In this document: one piece after another, positions 1 through 5,715 of the stretch
Numbering within the stretch: the stretch's first letter is position 1
How the letters are laid out: each line of letters opens with the position of its first letter
Assembly: GCA_902773035.1 (NCBI GenBank)
Contig: CACYDB010000049.1
Coordinates: 1 to 9,176, forward strand
Reading direction: 5' to 3'
Length of the DNA stretch: 9,176 nucleotides
Origin: an uncultured Ruminococcus sp.
Lineage (GTDB): Bacteria > Bacillota > Clostridia > Oscillospirales > Acutalibacteraceae
Translations under genes and position numbers: made by a program
The notes under the pieces: generated by a model
What the model saw: the letters and a program-made list of their open reading frames with translations, nothing else
Database searches by the model: none
Told to the model about the DNA's origin: nothing

Positions 1-1
1 C

Positions 2-29
2 TTGACAATTTTATAATATCGCGTATAAT
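2..29 (+). promoter_or_regulatory. Sigma-A-type promoter of ribU
   Basis: A perfect -35 box TTGACA lies at 2-7 and a perfect -10 box TATAAT at 24-29, separated by 16 bp. Transcription would start at about 36, just before the FMN aptamer at about 43, which is the expected layout for a riboswitch leader. Both hexamers are seen directly; the start site is inferred. Confidence 0.85.
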
Positions 30-42
30 AATATCAGAAGTT

Positions 43-151
43 GTCTTCGGGGCGGAGTGAAATTCTCCACCGGCGGTATAGCCCGCGAGCAGTTTTCTGC
101 TGAGCCTGTGAGATTCAGGCGCCGACGGTATAGTCCGGATGAAAGAAGATT
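43..151 (+). promoter_or_regulatory. FMN riboswitch (RFN element)
   Basis: The stretch carries the hallmark RFN blocks in order. These are TCTTCGGGGC (44-53), a GGAG...CTCC helix followed by ACCGGCGGTATAGCCCGCGAGC-like sequence, GATTCAGG before GCCGACGGTATAGTCCGGAT (121-140), and the closing GAAGA (145-149) that pairs with TCTTC (44-48) as P1. The family binds flavin mononucleotide and switches off riboflavin synthesis or transport genes when FMN is plentiful. It sits between the promoter and terminator upstream of a riboflavin transporter gene, which confirms the assignment. The conserved segment CGACGG (123-128) is also the exact complement of part of the downstream terminator arm, which supplies the antiterminator pairing. 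Confidence 0.97.
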
Positions 152-167
152 TTTCAGAGAATTTTTG

Positions 168-198
168 TCCCGTCGCGCTTTTGCGTAACGGGATTTTT
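168..198 (+). terminator. Intrinsic terminator of the FMN riboswitch
   Basis: TCCCGT (168-173) pairs with ACGGGA (188-193). The inner stem GCGC (175-178) pairs with GCGT (183-186), ending in a G-U pair, across a TTTT loop with a C/A mismatch. TTTTT follows at 194-198. This is the expression platform: with FMN bound the terminator can form. Without FMN, 170-175 (CCGTCG) can instead pair with 123-128 (CGACGG) in the aptamer. Confidence 0.9.
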
Positions 199-228
199 AT
201 TCTTTATAAGAAAAAACCTCGACTTCAA

Positions 229-250
229 CTCCTAAAAAATTATTAGGAGG
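229..250 (+). promoter_or_regulatory. Ribosome binding site of ribU inside a small hairpin
   Basis: The ideal Shine-Dalgarno AGGAGG (245-250) sits 8 nt before the ATG at 259. Just upstream, CTCCTAA (229-235) is a perfect 7-bp complement of TTAGGAG (243-249), with a 7-nt A/T loop. In transcripts that pass the terminator this hairpin would mask the ribosome binding site. The complementarity is seen directly; its regulatory role is inferred. Confidence 0.7.
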
Positions 251-258
251 TCATCACT

Positions 259-927
259 ATGACAAAAAACACAAGCAAAGTAAAAACTATCTGCGCGCTC
301 GCAATGCTCACGGCGCTGGCTATCGCGGCTGATATGTTCCTGCGTCTGCCAAACATCGCGGGCTTTCTGACCTACGAGCCCAAGGACGTTATCCTGACTA
401 TCGGCGCGTTCATCTTCGGACCGCTGTACGCTCTGGCTATGGCGCTCGTCACCTGTACGGTCGAGATGCTCACCATCAGCACCACGGGACCTATAGGACT
501 GCTTATGAACTTCCTGTCCTCAGCTGTCTTTATAGGCGTAAGCTCGGTCATCTATCACCGCAAAAAGACAATGTCCCGCGCGATTATCGGACTTGTCGCG
601 GGTTCACTCTCAATGATAGCCATAATGCTTTTATGGAATTATATTATGACTCCGATTTATATGGGAGTTCCCAGAGAAGCGGTGCTCGAATTATTCCTGC
701 CCGTGCTGATTCCCTTCAACGCGATCAAAGCCGGACTCAACTCCGCGCTTGTACTCCTGCTTTACAAGGGCGCAGTAACGGCTCTGAGAAAGTCAAGCCT
801 CGTGCCCGCGCGGGAGAGTAACGACAATGCAAATAAGCGCGTCAACACCGTAATACTCGTGGTAATCTCAGCGCTTCTTGTGGCGACAATGCTGCTCGTG
901 CTTCTGATATTCGCAAAGATTATTTAA
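259..927 (+). CDS. ribU: Riboflavin ECF transporter substrate-binding subunit RibU
   Basis: This 222-aa integral membrane protein is the S component of an energy-coupling factor transporter; it captures riboflavin outside the cell. Family signs are the N-terminal hydrophobic start with an RLP motif, FLTYEPKD (36-43) after the first membrane helix, a GAFIFGP segment (49-55), and NYIMTPIYMG (127-136) before the last canonical helices. The FMN riboswitch upstream supports riboflavin as substrate. The start is fixed by AGGAGG 8 nt upstream. Beyond the usual roughly 190-aa core there is a polar linker (about 180-195) and an extra hydrophobic segment (about 196-220), suggesting an additional C-terminal helix. 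No EcfA/EcfA'/EcfT genes are nearby, so it must share a module encoded elsewhere. I see no convincing intrinsic terminator after it. Confidence 0.95.
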   Translation: MTKNTSKVKTICALAMLTALAIAADMFLRLPNIAGFLTYEPKDVILTIGAFIFGPLYALAMALVTCTVEMLTISTTGPIGLLMNFLSSAVFIGVSSVIYHRKKTMSRAIIGLVAGSLSMIAIMLLWNYIMTPIYMGVPREAVLELFLPVLIPFNAIKAGLNSALVLLLYKGAVTALRKSSLVPARESNDNANKRVNTVILVVISALLVATMLLVLLIFAKII

Positions 928-958
928 GGCAACACCGCGTACTCCGCGCTTAAAGCCC

Positions 959-986
959 TTGACAAAAAGCTCAATAGTAGTATAAT
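959..986 (+). promoter_or_regulatory. Sigma-A-type promoter of folT
   Basis: TTGACA (959-964) and TATAAT (981-986) are both perfect hexamers with a 16-bp spacer, the same spacing as the ribU promoter. Transcription would start at about 993, directly before the THF aptamer. folT is therefore an independent transcription unit, although read-through from ribU is possible. Confidence 0.85.
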
Positions 987-996
987 AATGATGTTC

Positions 997-1093
997 GCAG
1001 AGTAGAGGCGCGCGCGTGAAGTGTCTCTCGGACGGGGAGTTGCCGGGAGAACGAAAATCTTCGGATTGCGGTGCGGGCTTCGCATCCCACTGT
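997..1093 (+). promoter_or_regulatory. THF (tetrahydrofolate) riboswitch, folT/folE type
   Basis: Conserved THF-riboswitch blocks appear in order: GCAGAGTAG (997-1005), GCGTGAAGTG, GGGGAGTTGCC, GAACGAA, TTGCGGTGCGGG and CTTCGCATCCCACTG (to 1092). The short closing helix P1 forms between CAG (998-1000) and CTG (1090-1092), plus a G-U pair. The family senses reduced folates and typically precedes folT or folate genes in Clostridia, and the next gene is folT. The match is by recognised motif order, not by a covariance search. Confidence 0.93.
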
Positions 1094-1105
1094 AACTATG
1101 ATTAT

Positions 1106-1141
1106 AAGGGGACTGCCGGCGCAGTCCCTTATTCATTTTTT
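1106..1141 (+). terminator. Terminator hairpin of the THF riboswitch
   Basis: GGGACTGC (1109-1116) pairs perfectly with GCAGTCCC (1121-1128) across a CGGC loop, extended by G-U and A-T pairs to 1107/1130. A run of six T (1136-1141) follows, offset from the stem by five bases (ATTCA). It lies between the aptamer and folT and is the likely OFF platform. GCAG (997-1000), the P1 5' strand, is complementary to CTGC (1113-1116) and could give an alternative pairing; that is weak inference. Confidence 0.8.
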
Positions 1142-1155
1142 CAGTGGTCATTTAT

Positions 1156-1162
1156 GAAAGGA
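1156..1162 (+). promoter_or_regulatory. Ribosome binding site deciding the folT start
   Basis: GAAAGGA lies 8 nt before the ATG at 1171. The in-frame GTG at 1144 has no Shine-Dalgarno and overlaps the end of the terminator region, so ATG 1171 is preferred. Confidence 0.75.
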
Positions 1163-1170
1163 TAATCATA

Positions 1171-1737
1171 ATGACGCTAAAAGAAAAAACTTTTAATTCC
1201 GCAAAAGAATTAAGCAGCGTATTTTCGCTCACGGCAATCGGAATGCTCCTCGCGCTGAGGATAATCCTCGGCATCTTCGCCAACTCAACAATGGCGCTGT
1301 TCGGCAATATGGTCAAGATAAGTCTTAACTTCCTGCCGATAGCGATAGCGGCGGCGATGTTCGGGCCTATATGCGCGGCGCTGATTGGAGGACTCGGCGA
1401 CGTACTTTCCTTCTTCCTCAACAGCGCGGGCGGAACCTACTTCCCGGGCTTCACGCTCAACGGTATAATCACGGGACTGATACTCGGCTATTTTCTTTAT
1501 AAGAATAATGTCACGGTCAAAAACGTTCTGATTTCGTGGACAATCAACGCCGTGATCGTCGAGATAATTATGTCGGGCTACTGGCTGTATTTCATATACG
1601 GCGCGGGGCAGGGCAGCTCGTTCTACCTTTTCCTCTGGACAAGAGCGATCAGCGAGGCAATCAAGTTTGTGCCGTCGGTACTGATAATCTTAGCCGTAGG
1701 CAAAGCGGTAGGGAAAATCAAAATACGTAACGCATAA
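1171..1737 (+). CDS. folT: Folate ECF transporter substrate-binding subunit FolT
   Basis: This protein of about 188 aa is the membrane S component that binds folates and docks on a shared ECF energising module. Several hydrophobic helices span about residues 18-38, 50-85, 93-112, 117-135, 138-160 and 160-182. Family signatures are LALRIILG near residue 27, the SLNFLPIAIAAAMFGP stretch (51-66), GGLGDVLSFF (73-82) and the PGFTLNG motif (92-98) expected in FolT. The THF riboswitch directly upstream agrees with a folate substrate. An in-frame GTG at 1144 would add nine residues but lacks a ribosome binding site. The gene ends in a strong terminator. No ECF ATPase or T gene is adjacent. Confidence 0.93.
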   Translation: MTLKEKTFNSAKELSSVFSLTAIGMLLALRIILGIFANSTMALFGNMVKISLNFLPIAIAAAMFGPICAALIGGLGDVLSFFLNSAGGTYFPGFTLNGIITGLILGYFLYKNNVTVKNVLISWTINAVIVEIIMSGYWLYFIYGAGQGSSFYLFLWTRAISEAIKFVPSVLIILAVGKAVGKIKIRNA

Positions 1738-1742
1738 TTAAA

Positions 1743-1779
1743 GGTCGGTAAGACAATCGCTGTCTTACCGACCGTTTTT
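1743..1779 (+). terminator. Strong terminator after folT, probably bidirectional
   Basis: GGTCGGTAAGACA (1743-1755) is perfectly complementary to TGTCTTACCGACC (1761-1773), giving a 13-bp stem with a 5-nt loop followed by GTTTTT on the + strand. On the - strand the same stem is followed by TTTAATTAT, a poorer T tract, so it may also end the convergent operon. Its + strand T tract overlaps the stop codon of the LicD-family gene (1778-1780). Confidence 0.93.
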
Positions 1780-2614
1780 ATATACACGGTTTATTCAAAT
1801 CAAGATATTTCAAGTCGTGAGTCACGACCTGCTCCTCCTTGGGAGGCGGAGTCATAAAGTCCTCGCCGAAGGCAAGCGCAAGGTATTCTCTGTAGCCCTT
1901 CATAGCCTTGAAGCTCTCGCCCTCAAACTCAACCTCTGCGGTGCCGTCAAAGAGCTCCTTGGGATATTCGTTCTTCATAATTCGCGGACCGGCGCAGAGC
2001 TCGCATATGTAGTCGCAGTCGGAGAGCTTATATTTCGTCATATGCCTTTCGGCAAACTTCCATATCTTCTTGCGGATCTTAAAGCCTCTGAAAATCCCGA
2101 GCAGAATCTTGCTGCCGAGAGCCATGATACCGCCGTGCTTTTCGGGAACAGTCTGAGCGCGGAAAAGCGAGTAGATTATACACCAGAAAAGCTGGAACTT
2201 TTTCTTCATCCCCGAGGGTCTCGGGTCAACGGGGAAAATATCGAACGCGACTCCGTGAGGAATATCCAGATCCGCCTGATAGTTTTTAACCAGAGTAGCG
2301 CTTGTGTCAACAAGCGTCGCGAAGCAGTTGCGAGTAAAGGTCTCGTCTGTTTCATTGAGCAGAAGAAATCTCTCGCTCGGATTTTCCTCAAGATAAGTTT
2401 TGATGAACCGCTGATAGTCCTCTCTGGGCATAAACACATCCGCGTCGTCATCCCAGGGGATAAAGCTCTTGTATCTCAGCGAGCCGATAAGACACCCTCC
2501 GCACAGATAGTACGTGATGTTGTGACTGTCGCAGAAATCGCGGAAGTATTTAAGTATACCGAGCTCCTTGAGCTGCAAGCCCCGAAGCTGCTCATCGCTG
2601 AGATTAATAGCCAT
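1778..2614 (-). CDS. LicD-family phosphotransferase
   Basis: This soluble protein of about 278 aa has a nucleotidyltransferase-like fold. LicD proteins transfer phosphocholine or related phospho-groups from a nucleotide carrier onto cell-surface glycans such as teichoic acids or capsule. The diagnostic region is present: CGGCLIGS (38-45), then IPWDDDADVFMPREDY (52-67) with the metal-binding Asp cluster D55-D57/D59, and HGVAFDIFPVD (120-130). The start at 2614 is chosen because CGAGG lies 5 nt upstream and 10 nt separate it from the preceding glycosyltransferase stop. An in-frame ATG at 2674 would overlap that gene by 50 nt and adds a low-complexity basic extension. It is the last gene of the five-gene operon. 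The donor (CDP-choline or other) cannot be told; no choline uptake or activation genes are in view. Confidence 0.9.
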   Translation of the reverse strand: MAINLSDEQLRGLQLKELGILKYFRDFCDSHNITYYLCGGCLIGSLRYKSFIPWDDDADVFMPREDYQRFIKTYLEENPSERFLLLNETDETFTRNCFATLVDTSATLVKNYQADLDIPHGVAFDIFPVDPRPSGMKKKFQLFWCIIYSLFRAQTVPEKHGGIMALGSKILLGIFRGFKIRKKIWKFAERHMTKYKLSDCDYICELCAGPRIMKNEYPKELFDGTAEVEFEGESFKAMKGYREYLALAFGEDFMTPPPKEEQVVTHDLKYLDLNKPCI

Positions 2615-2624
2615 TTTTACCTCG

Positions 2625-3683
2625 TTATTTTTCTTCTGTAGAATTATCTTCTTTAGCCTTCTGAGCTTCCTCAAGCTCCTTTTCTTTTTTGAGCTTGCGT
2701 TTCCAGAACGGGATTGTAATAATGCCGACGCAGGTTCCGACTCCGTAGGCTATGTGCATAAGCGGAAACAGAACCGGAAGCAGGAAGAACTGCGGGTGTA
2801 TATCTCTCATAGTAAAGCAGCTTACCGTGTTTACAAAGTCAAACATCGAGTAAAGCAGCAAAAGAATTTCGAGAAGCAGGGGATATCCCAGAATCGCGAA
2901 AACTGACGTAAACAGCAGTCCGCATACAAAAAGAAACGGTACAAAGTGATAGTAAGAAAGACATTTCGGCGAAACAGAAAGTGTAAGACCGATCCATTTG
3001 CCGTTGCCGAATTTCTGCTTGATCATACTTTTGAGGTTATTTCTGGTGTGCTGATAAGAGATAATCTCGGGATTAAAGCAGAACTTAAAGCCCGCCTTCT
3101 GAATCCTGTAGTGCATTTCGTTATCCTCGGTACGCGTCAGGCACTCGTTGAACTGACCTACCGTGTCAAACACCTTTCGTTTATACGCGCCGTGGAACAG
3201 TGAGTTAACGTAGGTTTTTCCCTGCTGACGACGGTACGGAGCGATCGAGCTTCCGAACATAGAGGTCTCAACAAGCAGCAGAGTTTCCTTCCACGGAGTT
3301 TTTTCGTCAATAATATTAGGTCTGAAGCCGCCGCAGATATCCTCGTCCTGAAGCGTCTTGATATTTTTTTCAATAAAGTCAGACGGAATAGAGGCGTGAG
3401 CGTCAATTCTGACTACAGCGTCGCCGCTGTAGTTGTTAAGAACTACGTTCCATCCGCACGGCTGAGTTCTCTTGGGATTCGAGAGCACCTTTATATCATA
3501 GAATTCCGCCTTGTTATTCTTGCGGAAGGTTTCCATAATTACCTTGGTGTTGTCGGTGGAGTTACTGTCAACAAGCAGAACCTCGATTTTTTTGTGGTCG
3601 TAGGTCTGGGCGCAGATATCCTTAAGCAGTAAGCCCAGCGAGTTCTTCTCGTTATAAGCTATTACTCCCAGTGTTATTATCAT
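2625..3683 (-). CDS. ExoA-like family 2 glycosyltransferase, membrane-anchored
   Basis: This 352-aa GT-A-fold glycosyltransferase probably adds a sugar from a nucleotide donor to a lipid-linked glycan at the inner face of the membrane. Visible GT2 features are the N-terminal IAYNEKNSL (8-16), VDSNSTDNT (38-46), and a metal-site RIDAHA (92-97; D94 and H96 in place of DxD). The acceptor-base region is TRTEDNEMHYRI (183-194) with E186-D187, followed by QKFGNGKW (223-230). The RIDAHA and TEDNE pattern resembles ExoA of succinoglycan synthesis. Three hydrophobic segments follow (about 243-265, 267-285, 298-325), then a highly charged Lys/Glu tail (328-352). Its ATG overlaps the stop of the preceding gene (ATGA), with GGAAGG about 9 nt upstream inside that gene. 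The sugar and acceptor are unknown. Confidence 0.9.
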   Translation of the reverse strand: MIITLGVIAYNEKNSLGLLLKDICAQTYDHKKIEVLLVDSNSTDNTKVIMETFRKNNKAEFYDIKVLSNPKRTQPCGWNVVLNNYSGDAVVRIDAHASIPSDFIEKNIKTLQDEDICGGFRPNIIDEKTPWKETLLLVETSMFGSSIAPYRRQQGKTYVNSLFHGAYKRKVFDTVGQFNECLTRTEDNEMHYRIQKAGFKFCFNPEIISYQHTRNNLKSMIKQKFGNGKWIGLTLSVSPKCLSYYHFVPFLFVCGLLFTSVFAILGYPLLLEILLLLYSMFDFVNTVSCFTMRDIHPQFFLLPVLFPLMHIAYGVGTCVGIITIPFWKRKLKKEKELEEAQKAKEDNSTEEK

Positions 3684-4456
3684 ATCATTCTACCTTCCTT
3701 GTAAAGTTTAAGAAGCCATTTTGCCGATACCGCCGAGGAAGTCAGCGCGTAGGGTATAACGTAGAACGCGGGCAGTACAAAGAAGCACAGCGCAAACCAC
3801 GGCAAAAATGAGCACCACAGCATATATACGTCGCCCCTGTGGCGTTTGATGATGTGGTTGGTTATCTGTAAGTTAGTCTGAAAATCAATGTTGTCATCCT
3901 CGGTGTAGAGGAATTCGGAAATAAAATACTTGAGAAGCAGCAGTATCGAGCCTGTGACTCCGGCGGCAAAAAGGAGAGTCAGAGCGATATCCATCGCGGG
4001 AACACTTTCCGTGCTAAAATTCACAGACTTGATTATGTTAAGAGCGTTGTACGGAATAAAGCAGATGTAGCATTTCAACAGCTTCAACAGCGTCAGAACA
4101 ATGTTAAAGCCGAGAGTGCGCGCGTATCTGCCTTTCTTGAAATAATAGAATAAATCGTAAAACTCAGTCTCTCTGTTGTTAGCCGCGTTAAAGATGAGTC
4201 TGTACAAGCCGTTTTTAACAGGGCTGAACATAAAAATAAACGCGACGGTGACCGCGGTGGTCAGGAGTAGGAACGGCGCTGAGTCGGGCTTGAGCTTGCC
4301 GTCGGCGTCCCAAACGTTTCCGAACATAAGAATAACCTCAAAGTACAGAAACGCAAGATACCCCAGCGCGATCATTGTGAACATCGCGGCAAGCATAAGC
4401 GGCCATTTTCCGTTCAGTTTTTCACGAGCCTGAGCCCGTATCTTCTTTTCTATCAT
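3680..4456 (-). CDS. DUF975-like integral membrane protein
   Basis: This 258-aa protein of unknown function has about five predicted membrane segments (about 18-45, 61-80, 115-137, 155-178, 208-238). The N-terminal IRAQAREKLNGKWP, the middle FYDLFYYFKKGRY (about 99-111), and the C-terminal HIIKRHRGDVYMLW...FLPWF...PY...T arrangement recall DUF975 membrane proteins of Firmicutes. The resemblance is by pattern only. The start lies 2 nt after the upstream peptidase stop, and its Shine-Dalgarno (GGAG) is inside the last codons of that gene. Its end overlaps the glycosyltransferase start by 4 nt. Being locked between these genes suggests a membrane role in the same pathway, possibly scaffold or transport, but nothing in the sequence shows a reaction. 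Confidence 0.75.
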   Translation of the reverse strand: MIEKKIRAQAREKLNGKWPLMLAAMFTMIALGYLAFLYFEVILMFGNVWDADGKLKPDSAPFLLLTTAVTVAFIFMFSPVKNGLYRLIFNAANNRETEFYDLFYYFKKGRYARTLGFNIVLTLLKLLKCYICFIPYNALNIIKSVNFSTESVPAMDIALTLLFAAGVTGSILLLLKYFISEFLYTEDDNIDFQTNLQITNHIIKRHRGDVYMLWCSFLPWFALCFFVLPAFYVIPYALTSSAVSAKWLLKLYKEGRMI

Positions 4457-4458
4457 AC

Positions 4459-5715
4459 TTACTCCATTGTGTAAAGCTCATACATCGCCTGCAGGCAAAT
4501 CTGAGCGTGCTTGAAAAATTTATCCTCGTCAATACTCTCATCGGCGTTGTGCATATTTACGTTATCGTCCTTGAACGCGGGACCAAACGCGACGCCCTTA
4601 CCACCGAGGACTCTGGCGTAGGTTCCGCCGCCGGTTGAATAGAGCTCGGGCTTTTCACCCGTAATCTTCTCATACGCGGAGCTCAGCGCGCGGACTATGT
4701 CGCTGTCCTCAGGCAGATAAAGCGGAGTTGAGTGGTGTACAATATCGAGCGTAAAATTATAATTCTCACAAAGAATTTTGATTTTATCAAAAACCTCTCC
4801 GAACTCCTTCGTTACGGGATAGCGTATATCGAGAGTGAAATAGCTTTCATCCTTATTGATCCTCAGCGAGCCGAGGCATACCGTCAGGCTTCCCGACGGC
4901 TCGTCGGACATCTTTATTCCGAGGGCTTCACCGTCAGTACCTGTGAGATATTTTTTGATAAAGCCGAGAATATCGCTGTCAAAATCATATTCGAGCGCGA
5001 GCTTTACCGCCGCGTTGTCGCCCTTGAAGCACTCGCAGGCGTGAGCGGAGCTGCCCTTGATTACTGTTTCCTTACCGTCGATAATGATAATCGCTTCGTC
5101 GGGAACAGCGTTGAGCGCCTTTCCCGCGGAGATACTGTCAAAGCCGTTTGGCGATTCACCGCCTGAAATTTTAAGCTGTAAAATTCCCTTTTCCGCGAGG
5201 CAGATACCGTATTCGCTGTCGGGAGTGAAGCTCATATCGGGAACAGGCTCATATTTAAAGTAGGTTTCCATATCGCTCATTCCGACTTCCTCATCGGTGC
5301 CGAAAATCGCGCGCAGTGTATTTTTGCCCTGAACGCCGCTCTCCCTGAGAGCTCTCAGGCAATACAAATCAACGATTGACGCGCCCTTGTCGTCGTCAAC
5401 GCCTCTGCCGTAGAGCCTGCCGTTTTCGCGGGTGAGAGTGAACGGTTCATACGTCCAGTTCTTTCCCGCGGGCACAACGTCAAGGTGAGTCAGAGCTCCG
5501 CAGATCTTACCGCCTCTGCCGATTTGAGCGTGACCTGCTTTATTTTCGATATTTTTAGTTTCAAGCCCGAAGTCCAGAGCTCGTCTGAGTATAAAATCAA
5601 GCGCTTTTACGCATTCGTCAGGAGTCTCGCTCGCCACGGACTTTATCTCAATGAGAGTCTTTAAATCCGCGAGCAGCTCGTCTTTATATTTTAAAATGTT
5701 TTCGCCGAAATTCAT
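4459..5715 (-). CDS. pepV: PepV-like M20 family dipeptidase (Sapep type)
   Basis: This dinuclear metallopeptidase of about 418 aa likely hydrolyses dipeptides in the cytoplasm; no signal peptide is seen. M20 motifs are complete: GALTHLDVVPAG (73-84; H77, D79), GRGVDDDKG (103-111; bridging Asp likely D108), GTDEEVG (139-145; general base E142, metal ligand E143), TPDSEYG (164-170; D166), SSAHA (222-226; H225), LDIRYP (295-300), STGGGTYAR (360-368) and a C-terminal MHNADES (388-394; H389). The domain order is catalytic, lid, catalytic. It is somewhat shorter than typical PepV (about 470 aa). The start at 5715 forms an ATGA overlap with the upstream stop and has AAGGAAA upstream. The in-frame ATG at 5784 would overlap the upstream gene by 73 nt and gives an atypical N-terminus. 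Its place in a glycan operon is unexpected. Confidence 0.92.
   Translation of the reverse strand: MNFGENILKYKDELLADLKTLIEIKSVASETPDECVKALDFILRRALDFGLETKNIENKAGHAQIGRGGKICGALTHLDVVPAGKNWTYEPFTLTRENGRLYGRGVDDDKGASIVDLYCLRALRESGVQGKNTLRAIFGTDEEVGMSDMETYFKYEPVPDMSFTPDSEYGICLAEKGILQLKISGGESPNGFDSISAGKALNAVPDEAIIIIDGKETVIKGSSAHACECFKGDNAAVKLALEYDFDSDILGFIKKYLTGTDGEALGIKMSDEPSGSLTVCLGSLRINKDESYFTLDIRYPVTKEFGEVFDKIKILCENYNFTLDIVHHSTPLYLPEDSDIVRALSSAYEKITGEKPELYSTGGGTYARVLGGKGVAFGPAFKDDNVNMHNADESIDEDKFFKHAQICLQAMYELYTME

Noticed and set aside
923..954. Inverted repeat TTTAAG/CTTAAA after ribU as a terminator
   Set aside because: The arms are short, the interior pairs poorly and no T run follows; the next bases form the folT -35 box. 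I do not call a ribU terminator.
924..1151. - strand open frame of 75 codons across the folT leader
   Set aside because: It lies over the folT promoter, THF aptamer and terminator, which explain the sequence better. No ribosome binding site or family similarity is visible.
1144..1170. Upstream GTG start for folT at 1144
   Set aside because: No Shine-Dalgarno precedes it and it abuts the terminator T tract; ATG 1171 has GAAAGGA at ideal spacing and gives a typical FolT N-terminus.
1817..2641. Long + strand open frame of 274 codons opposite the LicD-family gene
   Set aside because: It mirrors the LicD and GT2 genes, whose conserved motifs are clearly on the - strand. Its translation shows no recognisable family and it has no ribosome binding site; it is an antisense shadow.
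2615..2674. Upstream ATG start for the LicD-family gene at 2674
   Set aside because: It would overlap the glycosyltransferase by 50 nt and add a low-complexity basic stretch that is simply that gene's charged tail read in another frame.
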